Shown piece after piece: positions 7,607 to 14,478 of a stretch of 39,814 bases of DNA. Below the pieces are notes generated by a model, which was not told where the DNA came from, did no database searches, and saw only the letters and a program-made list of their open reading frames with translations. Every line of letters starts with the position of its first letter. Within the stretch, counting starts at the first letter, position 1. The translations under genes and the position numbers were made by a program. The DNA comes from Anaeromyxobacter oryzisoli. GTDB taxonomy: Bacteria > Myxococcota > Myxococcia > Myxococcales > Anaeromyxobacteraceae. The stretch covers positions 1 to 39,814 of the forward strand of contig NZ_JALCZA010000042.1 of NCBI RefSeq assembly GCF_022690765.1. The letters are read 5' to 3'.

Positions 7607-9286
7607 ATGACGGATGGCGGCGTCCACGACCTGGAGTGCGCGCTCGACGGAGCGCGGATCGCGACCCGCCTCGCCGCGACGGCCTCCGCCGCGGACGTCA
7701 CCCGAGTCCTCCTGGAGGACGTCCGCGCCGCGACCGGCGCGGTGACGGCGCTCCTCGCGACCCCGGCGGACGACGGCGAGCACCTGCTGGTCACGGCGAC
7801 CGGCCTCCACCCCGAACTCGGCGAGGGCGGCTCGTACGTGCCGCTCGGCTCCTCGCTCGCCGTCGCCGCGGTCTACCGCTCCGGGCAGGCCGCGTACGCG
7901 GAGGATCGCCCCGCGGTCCTGGAGGCGTTCGCCGCGGTCGGGTGTCCCCCGCCGTGCTCCTCCGCGCTCGCGGCCTTCCCCGTCCGGACGCCCGGCGGCG
8001 TCCTCGCGGCTGCGGCCCTCGGCTTCGAGGCGCCGGGGCCGTTCCCCGCAGGGGACCGCGCCGCCCTCGACGAGCTCGGGTGGCTGATGGGCGCCGCGCT
8101 GGACCGCGCGCGGCTGCGCGACGCGGAGCGCTCGGCGCGCGCGCGGCTCGAGGAGGTGCTCGAGCAGGCCGAGGTCGCGAGCCGCGCGAAGGACGAGTTC
8201 CTCGCGATGCTCTCCCACGAGCTGCGCAACCCCCTCGCCCCGATCGTCACGGCGCTCCAGCTCATGCGGCAGCGGAGGGGCGACGCGCTCCCGGCGCACG
8301 AGCACGAGGTGGTCGAGCGGCAGGTCGCGCACCTCGTCCGGCTCGTGGACGACCTGCTCGACGTGTCCCGCGTCACGCGGGGCACGGTCCGGCTCGAGCC
8401 GCGGCCGGTCGGGATCGAGGAGATCGTCGCGCGCGCGGTCGAGACGGCGAGCCCGCTCGTCGAGGAGCGGCGCCACGCCCTCTCCCTCGACATCGCGCCG
8501 GGCCTGCGGGTCCGCGCCGACGCGGCGCGCATCGCGCAGGTGATCGCCAACCTCCTCACCAACGCCGCCAAGTACACCGATCCCGGCGGCCGGGTCGCGG
8601 TGCACGCCGCCGCCGACGGCGCGATGGCGCGGATCGCGGTGCAGGACTCGGGGATCGGGATCTCGCCCGCCCTCCTCCCGCACCTGTTCGATCCCTTCGT
8701 CCAGGGCGAGCGGGCGCTGGATCGCTCGCCGGGCGGCCTCGGGCTCGGCCTCGCCATCGCCCGGAGCCTCGTCGATCTGCACGGGGGCCGGATCGCGGCG
8801 GAGAGCGGCGGGCCGGGCGCCGGCAGCACCTTCACCTTCTGGATCCCCCTCGCCGAGGACGCCCCCGGCGACCCGGCGCCGGCCGCCGGCGCGCCGGAGG
8901 AGCCCGCCCCGGCGGCCGGCCCCGCCCGCCTCCTCGTGGTGGACGACAACGTGGACGCCGCGGAGCTGCTCGCCGAGGCGCTGCGCTCGCGCGGGCACGA
9001 GGTCCACGTCGCCTTCGACGGCGCCTCCGCGCTCGCCCTCGCGCGCGAGGTCCGGCCGCGGGTCGCGCTGCTCGACATCGGCCTCCCCGTGATGGACGGG
9101 TACGAGCTCGCGCGCCGTCTCCAGGACGCCCCCGCCACCGCCGGCCTCGCGCTCGTCGCGGTGACCGGCTACGGCCAGGACGTGGACCGGCGCGCGTCGG
9201 CCGACGCCGGCTTCCGCGCGCACTTCGTGAAGCCGGTGGAGCTCGACCGCATCTGCGAGGCGGTGGACGAGCTCGCCCGTCCGTGA
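7607..9286 (+). CDS. Hybrid sensor histidine kinase: GAF - HisKA - HATPase - receiver
   Basis: A 559-residue cytoplasmic protein without membrane segments. A GAF-like sensor occupies about 15-170, a helix links to HisKA with H204 in LSHELRNPLAP, and the ATPase domain holds the N-box (ANLLTNAAKY), G1 (DSGIGI) and G2 (GGLGLGLAI). An Ala/Pro linker leads to a receiver (about 440-555) with the acidic pair VVDDN, phospho-acceptor D490 in LLDIGLPVMDGYE, and the conserved lysine in FVKPVE. ATG 7607 is preceded by GGGGGA. No separate output regulator is adjacent, so the phosphoryl group probably passes to a distant partner. The stop is 6 bases from that of the convergent second kinase. The ligand of the GAF domain is unknown. 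Confidence 0.92.
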   Translation: MTDGGVHDLECALDGARIATRLAATASAADVTRVLLEDVRAATGAVTALLATPADDGEHLLVTATGLHPELGEGGSYVPLGSSLAVAAVYRSGQAAYAEDRPAVLEAFAAVGCPPPCSSALAAFPVRTPGGVLAAAALGFEAPGPFPAGDRAALDELGWLMGAALDRARLRDAERSARARLEEVLEQAEVASRAKDEFLAMLSHELRNPLAPIVTALQLMRQRRGDALPAHEHEVVERQVAHLVRLVDDLLDVSRVTRGTVRLEPRPVGIEEIVARAVETASPLVEERRHALSLDIAPGLRVRADAARIAQVIANLLTNAAKYTDPGGRVAVHAAADGAMARIAVQDSGIGISPALLPHLFDPFVQGERALDRSPGGLGLGLAIARSLVDLHGGRIAAESGGPGAGSTFTFWIPLAEDAPGDPAPAAGAPEEPAPAAGPARLLVVDDNVDAAELLAEALRSRGHEVHVAFDGASALALAREVRPRVALLDIGLPVMDGYELARRLQDAPATAGLALVAVTGYGQDVDRRASADAGFRAHFVKPVELDRICEAVDELARP

Positions 9287-9292
9287 CGGCGG

Positions 9293-11005
9293 TCACCGCA
9301 CGGCGGCGGCCCCGCCGAGGGCGGCGCGCGGCGGGCGCTCCATCACCCGGGTGACCGCCGCACGCATCGCGTCGGGATCGACCGGCTTCTCCAGCACGCG
9401 GTCGGGGTGGCGTGAGACGAACTCCGCCGCGACGGGCGTGAAGACGCCGCCGGTGACGAAGAGCATGCGCTCCGCGAGCTCCGCGTCGAGCCGGGCGATC
9501 TCGTCGTGCAGCTCCATCCCCGTGAGCACTGGCATCGCGAGATCGGTGATGACGACGTCGAAGCGCTCGCCCGCGCGGATGCGCCGCAGCGCCTCGCTCG
9601 CGTCGGGGAGCGCCGTGACGGCGTACTCCGTCCCGAGCACGCGCTCGGAGATGCGGCAGAAGCGGACCTCGTCGTCCACGACGAGGACGCGCCGGTCCGG
9701 CCCGGCCGGTCGCGACCGCCGCGGCGGCTCGCTGCGCTGCTCCCGCTGGACCGCGCGCGGCGCGCCGTGCTCCTCCCGGGCCGCGGGGAGGAGCACGCGG
9801 AAGGTGGAGCCCTTCCCCTGCTCGCTCTCGACCTCGATCTCGCCGCCGAGCGCGGTCACGATGCCGTGGCAGATCGGGAGCCCGAGCCCGGTCCCGACGC
9901 CGACCGCCTTCGTCGTGAAGAACGGGTCGAAGAGCCGCTTGCGGTGCTCCCGCGCGATCCCGCAGCCCGTGTCGCGGACCTCGACGGCCACCTTGCCGCC
10001 CGAGCTCCGGGCGGTGAGCCGGACCTCGTTCCGGTCCGCGTGCCCCTCCGGGATCGCCTGCGCCGCGTTCACGAGCAGGTTCAGGAACACCTGCGAGAGC
10101 CGGGACTCGTTCGCGAGGACCGGCGGGACGTCCGCCACGTCGAGGACCACGCGGGCGCGGTGGCGCAGCTCGTTCTCCGCGAGCGCCAGCGCCGCGCGCA
10201 GCACGCGGTCCACCGGCACGGGCGCCCGGCGCTCGTCCTCCCCGCGCGAGAAGAGCTTCACGTCGCGCACGATGTCGCGCACGCGATGGGCGCCGGTCTG
10301 CGCGTCGCCGAGCGCGCTGATGCACTCGCGCACGGCCTCGCCGGCGACGCCGGCCGACGCGCCGTCGCCGGCGAGGGCCTCGAGCCGCGCCAGCGAGTAC
10401 TGGATGTTGCCGATCACGTAGGCGAGGGGGTTGTTGATCTCGTGCGCGACGCCTGCCGCGAGGGTCCCGATCGACGCCATCCGGTCGGCGATCTGCAGCC
10501 GCGCGAGCATCCGCTTGCGCTCGGTGATGTCGGTGCAGGTGCCCACGATGCGCGTCGCGTTCCCCGCGGCGTCGCGGGCGACCACGCGGGCGCGTCCCAG
10601 CATCCACTTCCACTCGCCGGAGCCGGTCATCATCCGGTGCTCGACCTCGAACGCCGGCACCGCGCCGTCCACCGCCTTCGTCAGCTCGCGCTGGAACGCC
10701 GGCAGGTCCTCCGGGTGGACGAACGCGACGAGCGCCTCGCCGGTCCGCGGCGTCCGCTCCTCGGGGAACCCGTACGTCTGCGCCCAGGACGGGTGATAGA
10801 CCGTGTCGCGCACGAGGTCCCAGTCCCAGACGATCTCGCTCGTCGCGTCGATCGCCCAGCGGAGCCGGTTCTCGGAGGCGCGAAGCGCCTCCTGCGCCTC
10901 GCGCACGCGCCGGGCGTTCCTGCCGCGCGCGCGCAGCATCAGCGCGATCCCGCCGCCGACGCCGCTCAGGAAAGCGAACGCGATCGCACCGAGTCCGCCC
11001 GTCAT
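9293..11005 (-). CDS. PAS-domain sensor histidine kinase with C-terminal receiver
   Basis: A 570-residue protein. Residues about 3-24 form a single hydrophobic N-terminal helix, so it is probably membrane-tethered. A PAS fold with PAC (about 45-165) includes TSEIVWDWDL and IVGTCTDITERKR. HisKA has H188 in AGVAHEINNPLAYV, and the ATPase domain has FLNLLVNAAQAI, DTGCGI and GTGLGLPI. A charged linker leads to a receiver with D488 in VITDLAMPVLTGME and K540 in LEKPVD. The start is ATG 11005, with a GGGAGGG Shine-Dalgarno. It is convergent with the GAF hybrid kinase. Both kinases end in receivers without DNA-binding output, so they may feed a shared phosphorelay; that is inference. Confidence 0.92.
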   Translation of the reverse strand: MTGGLGAIAFAFLSGVGGGIALMLRARGRNARRVREAQEALRASENRLRWAIDATSEIVWDWDLVRDTVYHPSWAQTYGFPEERTPRTGEALVAFVHPEDLPAFQRELTKAVDGAVPAFEVEHRMMTGSGEWKWMLGRARVVARDAAGNATRIVGTCTDITERKRMLARLQIADRMASIGTLAAGVAHEINNPLAYVIGNIQYSLARLEALAGDGASAGVAGEAVRECISALGDAQTGAHRVRDIVRDVKLFSRGEDERRAPVPVDRVLRAALALAENELRHRARVVLDVADVPPVLANESRLSQVFLNLLVNAAQAIPEGHADRNEVRLTARSSGGKVAVEVRDTGCGIAREHRKRLFDPFFTTKAVGVGTGLGLPICHGIVTALGGEIEVESEQGKGSTFRVLLPAAREEHGAPRAVQREQRSEPPRRSRPAGPDRRVLVVDDEVRFCRISERVLGTEYAVTALPDASEALRRIRAGERFDVVITDLAMPVLTGMELHDEIARLDAELAERMLFVTGGVFTPVAAEFVSRHPDRVLEKPVDPDAMRAAVTRVMERPPRAALGGAAAVR

Positions 11006-11397
11006 CGCCGTGGCCCTCCCCCGTGCGCCGTCAGCCCGGCGCACCTTCGGTGACCAGGGCACGCTAAACCGAAAGTCGCGTTCACCGTGCATGAAATCGC
11101 CGCCTCCCTCCCCGCACGCCTCCCCGGCTCCGGGAGCGGTCGCCTCGTGCGGCACGAGGACGACCCCCGCGACCTCCCCGCGTCATGAGGGGAACGGTCC
11201 GGCTCGAGCCGCGGCCGCGATCGGGGTTGCACCGGCTCGCGCAGGCGCGCGCTGCGCCGGGTCGCGGGTGGCCGGACGAGGAGCCCACGCGGTCCGGACG
11301 GGTCAAGGCCTGGAAATTCTTGGTCGTAGGAGCGACAAACCTCCGCGGGCCGCCCCGGTGGACGGCCGAGCCGTTCGAGCCGACCCGAGGAAAGGCC
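11006..11397 (+). other. Divergent intergenic region with a kinase-like sequence scrap
   Basis: This 392-base gap separates the divergent PAS kinase and the TsdA-type gene. Bases about 11178-11217 match the hybrid kinase gene at about 8369-8408 with three mismatches in about 39 bases; the shared part encodes RGTVRLEPRP. The copy has no surrounding kinase sequence, so it looks like a relic or converted scrap. A small inverted repeat GTCG/CGAC lies near 11330, about 65 bases before the tsdA start. I see no intact gene. Confidence 0.5.
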
Positions 11398-12267
11398 ATG
11401 TCCACGACGAGCGCGATCGCCGCTTCACTCCTCACCGCGCTGCTCGGCGCCGGCGGCGCCGGCGGCCCGGCTGCGGCCCGCCGCCCGCCGGCGCCGCCCA
11501 CGGAGCTGCCGGGGGGCGAGCTGGGCGAGACCGTGAAGCTCGGGAAGCTCCTGTTCGAGCAGACGGCGACGCACCCGCTGACCAAGGCGTACGCTCCCAG
11601 CGCGCTGTCGTGCGCGTCGTGCCATCCCGCGTCGGGGTCGGCGTCGACGCTCGTAGGAGTGGCGACCGCCTACCCGGCCTGGTCGCCGCGCGAGAAGGCG
11701 GTCATCACGCTCGAGGACCGGGTGCTCAACTGCTTCATGCGCAGCATGAACGGGCGTCGGCCGCCGAACGGCAGCCGGGCGTCGGTGGCCATCACCACCT
11801 ATCTCACCTGGCTCTCGACCGGCCTGCCCATGCGCATGAACGACGAGGCGCCGCTCGGCCCGTACTCGATCCCGCCGATCGACTTCTCGCCGGCGCGCGT
11901 GAGCCTCCCCGCCGGCAAGGCCGCGTACGCGGCGCGGTGCGCCTCCTGCCACGGCGCCGACGGGCAAGGCGATCCGCCCGTCTGGGGTCCGCGCTCCTAC
12001 AACGCGGGGGCCGGGCTCGCGAACGTCGGGAAGCTCGCCGGGTGGCTGCGCGCGACGATGCCGCCCGACGACCCGTCGCTGAGCGAGCAGGACGCGGTGA
12101 ACGTGGCCGCGTACGTGGACGCGCAGCCGCGCCCCGACTTCGACCTCGAGGCGCACCTCCCGGCGCCGGACGGCGCCGGCGTCTACAACTCGAACGTCCG
12201 CAAGCAGGTGATCCGGGCGCCGACGTGGCCGCCCGCGCCGCGCGGCGGTCCCGCCGCGAAGCCGTAG
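11398..12267 (+). CDS. tsdA: Diheme c-type cytochrome, thiosulfate dehydrogenase (TsdA) family
   Basis: A 289-residue periplasmic protein; ATG 11398 has a strong GAGGAAAGG Shine-Dalgarno and opens a signal peptide of about 27 residues. Two heme c sites are present: C72-A-S-C75-H76 and C181-A-S-C184-H185. The surrounding sequence follows TsdA: LGKLLFEQTATHPLTKAY before heme 1, VITLEDRVLNCFMRSMNG between them, and VWGPRSYNAGAGLA then LRATMP after heme 2. C112 of NCFMRSMNG aligns with the cysteine that gives TsdA its unusual His/Cys ligation of the catalytic heme. TsdA oxidises two thiosulfates to tetrathionate, or runs in reverse as a tetrathionate reductase. No cognate electron-acceptor gene is adjacent. 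Confidence 0.85.
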   Translation: MSTTSAIAASLLTALLGAGGAGGPAAARRPPAPPTELPGGELGETVKLGKLLFEQTATHPLTKAYAPSALSCASCHPASGSASTLVGVATAYPAWSPREKAVITLEDRVLNCFMRSMNGRRPPNGSRASVAITTYLTWLSTGLPMRMNDEAPLGPYSIPPIDFSPARVSLPAGKAAYAARCASCHGADGQGDPPVWGPRSYNAGAGLANVGKLAGWLRATMPPDDPSLSEQDAVNVAAYVDAQPRPDFDLEAHLPAPDGAGVYNSNVRKQVIRAPTWPPAPRGGPAAKP

Positions 12268-12290
12268 CGCCCGGCGGGTCCAAACGAAAC

Positions 12291-12316
12291 GGGCGGTCGG
12301 CTCTCGCCGACCGCCC
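12291..12316. terminator. Bidirectional terminator between tsdA and tRNA-Ala
   Basis: GGGCGGTCGGC (12291-12301) and GCCGACCGCCC (12306-12316) form a perfect 11-bp stem around a TCTC loop. On the plus strand it lies 24 bases after the tsdA stop and runs into ATTTCACTGTT. On the minus strand it lies downstream of the tRNA and is followed by GTTTCGTTT. It can therefore serve both convergent transcripts. Confidence 0.8.
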
Positions 12317-12337
12317 ATTTCACTGTTCGTTACTGAG

Positions 12338-12410
<73 letters not shown>

Positions 12411-12420
12411 TTGGGTGCTG

Positions 12421-12693
12421 CTATGTCGTCCAGCCCGGCCTCTCGCGCTCCAGCTCCGCGATCCTCCGGTCCTGCTCGGCGAGCCGCTGCTCCATGCTCG
12501 CCACCTGCTCCATCGCCCGCTCCAGCTCGCCGGGGATCTCCACCCGACCTGCCTTCACGAGCGCCCGGTATCGCTCCCCGAGGTTCCGCAGCGCGCCGTC
12601 CAGATCCCGGCGCGTCGCGGAGCGATCCAGCTTCCGCTTCATGATCTGGGACCGGAGGACCACCCGGTCCCGCACCGCCTCGATGAGCTTCAC
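12421..12693 (-). CDS. Small coiled-coil protein of unknown function
   Basis: A 90-residue, charged, helical protein with no signal or membrane segment. It starts KLIEAVRDRVVLRSQIM and KRKLDRSATRRDLDGAL; the last third (LERAMEQVASMEQRLAEQ through RRIAELERE) has the heptad pattern of a short coiled coil. I do not recognise the family. GTG 12693 is preferred because a purine-rich GGCAGGAAG lies just upstream; an in-frame ATG at 12744 would add 17 residues but lacks a ribosome site. It ends 10 bases upstream of the tRNA 5' end on the same strand, so it may be read through into the tRNA. Confidence 0.6.
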   Translation of the reverse strand: MKLIEAVRDRVVLRSQIMKRKLDRSATRRDLDGALRNLGERYRALVKAGRVEIPGELERAMEQVASMEQRLAEQDRRIAELERERPGWTT

Positions 12694-12918
12694 CTTCCTG
12701 CCTGCCCTCCCGGCCCACCGGGGCGTCGCGAGGGAGCGCTTCATTAACCCGGGGCCGGAGTCGCCGTCAAGGCCGTTCTGCCGCCTGCTCGAGCGCCCTC
12801 CCGCCCGCCGTCGCGCGCCGGATCGCGACCCGTTCGCCGCGCCCGCGGAGCGGAGCGGCACGCGGCGGGATCCGGTCGAGCCGGACCCGCCGCCGCCTTC
12901 GCGGCCACCTCTTGGCGG

Positions 12919-13026
12919 CTACTTCTTGCCGGCCTTCGCGGCGGCCTTCTGACGGTCCTTCCGCGCCTTCCACTGCTGACGGCGGCGGCTCTTCATCCGG
13001 ATGTGCTTGCTCTTCGAGTTGGCCAT
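12919..13026 (-). CDS. Very small basic protein (35 residues)
   Basis: A 35-residue protein beginning MANSKSKHIRMKSRRRQQW and ending KAAAKAGKK. About 15 of the residues are Lys or Arg and only one is acidic. The Shine-Dalgarno is one of the strongest in the window (GGAGGAGAAGGC just before ATG 13026), which argues for real and perhaps abundant translation. Composition and size recall small ribosome-associated or nucleic-acid-binding proteins, but I cannot name the family. The leader contains a CCCCGA/TCGGGG inverted repeat (13045-13058). The neighbouring coiled-coil gene lies downstream on the same strand. Bases 12694-12918 between them show no other supportable gene. Confidence 0.75.
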   Translation of the reverse strand: MANSKSKHIRMKSRRRQQWKARKDRQKAAAKAGKK

Positions 13027-13170
13027 GCCTTCTCCTCCAAAGGACCCCGATCTCGGGGGCGACCCGTCATATCACGCCGCCGGCCGCGACGCTCCGGTCG
13101 ATCTCGTGGAGCGCGTGGAGCGCGAGGGGCGGCGCGCCACCGTCGCCCCGCCGCGACGGCGCGACCACGG

Positions 13171-14343
13171 TCACGTCTTCCGCGTCGAGCCCGGCCGCCG
13201 GGCGGACTGCCGGGCGCTCTCCGCCTGCCAGGCGGAGACGAGCTCCTTCACGTCGGCGAGCGGCAGCGCCCGCGAGCGGTTCCCGTTCACGCCCTCGAGA
13301 TCGCGCGCCATGCAGAGCGCGTTCAGGATCGCCTCCTCGGTCGCCTCGATCACGGCCTCGTAGAGCGGGTCGAGCCGGGGGTCGAGGAGGATCTTCATCC
13401 GGTAGACCATCTTCCGCGTCTCGCGCGGCACCTGGTTCGCGGTGGAGAAGGCGAGGACGATCTCGCCGGACCCGTGCATCGCCGACGAGCCGACCCGCCC
13501 GATGCCGAGGGCCGCCCGCTTCGCGACGCGGTTGAGCTGGTGGGTGGCGAGCGGGGCGTCTGTGGCGATCACCGCGATGATCGAGCCGTAGCTCGTGGTG
13601 CGCCGCCCCCCGCCCCGGTAGCGGGCGTCGAGGACCTCGCCGACGGGGAGCCCGCCCACCCGGAGCTGTCGCATCACGCCGAAGTTGGACATGACGAGGA
13701 CGCCGACGGTGTAGCCGCCGAGCGCCTCGGGGAGCTCGCGGCTCGAGGTGCCGATCCCCGCCTTGAAGTCGCAGGTGATCATCCCGGTGCCGCCGCCGAC
13801 GCTCCCCTCGGCCACCGGGCCGTCGCTCGCGGTGCGGAGCGCCTCGTACACGTGCTCCGCCTTCACGTGCCGCCCGGCGATGTCGTTCAGCCAGGAGTCG
13901 TCGCACTCGCCGACGAGCGGGATGATCACGTCCTGCTCGCCGCCGATCCCGGGGTACCGCTCCACCATCCACTTCACCGCCGCGTCGGAGACCGCGCCGA
14001 CCGAGAGCGTGTTCGTGAGGAAGATCGGCGTCTCGACGAGCCCCCACTCGAGGAGCTGGGTCATGCCGGACACCTCGCCGGCCCCGTTCAGCACGAAGCC
14101 GCCGCCCACGACGCGGTCTTCGAAGACGTTGGTGGTGTTCGGCAGGATCGCCGTCACGCCGGTCCGGACCGGTCCCTCGCCGACCTCGAGCGGTCCGGCC
14201 CCGCGGATGATCGTCGAGTGGCCGACGCGCACCCCCGCGACGTCGGTGATGGCGTTCCACCGCCCGGGCTGGAACCGTCCGAGCGAGATGCCGAGCTCGC
14301 GCGCGCGGCAGCGGTGCTGCGGGAGGGGTCGGGTCTCGGGCAT
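13171..14343 (-). CDS. P1-family (DmpA-like) aminopeptidase
   Basis: A 390-residue protein, the expected length for the DmpA/beta-aminopeptidase family of N-terminal-nucleophile hydrolases. Family blocks include WNAITDVAGVRVGHSTI near the N-terminus, VRTGVTAILP, GGGFVLNGAGEVSG, GGGTGMITCDFKAGIGTSSR and YTVGVLVMSNFG. The likely self-cleavage point is Gly253-Ser254 in TSYGSIIAVIATDAP, which would release a beta chain with Ser254 as nucleophile. Family members cleave N-terminal D-, L- or beta-amino acids from small peptides. There is no signal peptide, so it is probably cytoplasmic. The start at ATG 14343 has only a weak ribosome site. Substrate preference cannot be told from the sequence. Confidence 0.9.
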   Translation of the reverse strand: MPETRPLPQHRCRARELGISLGRFQPGRWNAITDVAGVRVGHSTIIRGAGPLEVGEGPVRTGVTAILPNTTNVFEDRVVGGGFVLNGAGEVSGMTQLLEWGLVETPIFLTNTLSVGAVSDAAVKWMVERYPGIGGEQDVIIPLVGECDDSWLNDIAGRHVKAEHVYEALRTASDGPVAEGSVGGGTGMITCDFKAGIGTSSRELPEALGGYTVGVLVMSNFGVMRQLRVGGLPVGEVLDARYRGGGRRTTSYGSIIAVIATDAPLATHQLNRVAKRAALGIGRVGSSAMHGSGEIVLAFSTANQVPRETRKMVYRMKILLDPRLDPLYEAVIEATEEAILNALCMARDLEGVNGNRSRALPLADVKELVSAWQAESARQSARRPGSTRKT

Positions 14344-14385
14344 GAGACAGGCTTAGCCCCGCGGCGGCCGCGGGCGAAGCGATAA

Positions 14386-14406
14386 CCCGCCCGACCTCCG
14401 GGCGGG
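14386..14406 (-). terminator. Hairpin downstream of the double ATP-grasp gene
   Basis: CCCGCCCG (14386-14393) and CGGGCGGG (14399-14406) form an 8-bp stem around a 5-base loop. On the minus strand it lies 72 bases after the stop at 14479 and is followed by TTATCGCTT, a partial U tract. It may close the long minus-strand transcription run. Confidence 0.55.
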
Positions 14407-14478
14407 GCCCCGGCCCGCAGGCCGGCACGGCGCGACCGAGGGCCTCCCTCACGCGAGGCTTGCCTGCTCCGCGCCGGC

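Noticed and set aside
11185-11397. N-terminal extension of the TsdA-type cytochrome from ATG 11185
   Set aside because: It would bury the signal peptide 71 residues inside the protein; ATG 11398 has a strong ribosome site directly before the signal sequence.
12767-12973. 68-residue minus-strand frame overlapping the 35-residue basic protein
   Set aside because: It overlaps the small basic gene in another frame, and its own sequence is Arg/Gly-rich without a ribosome site.
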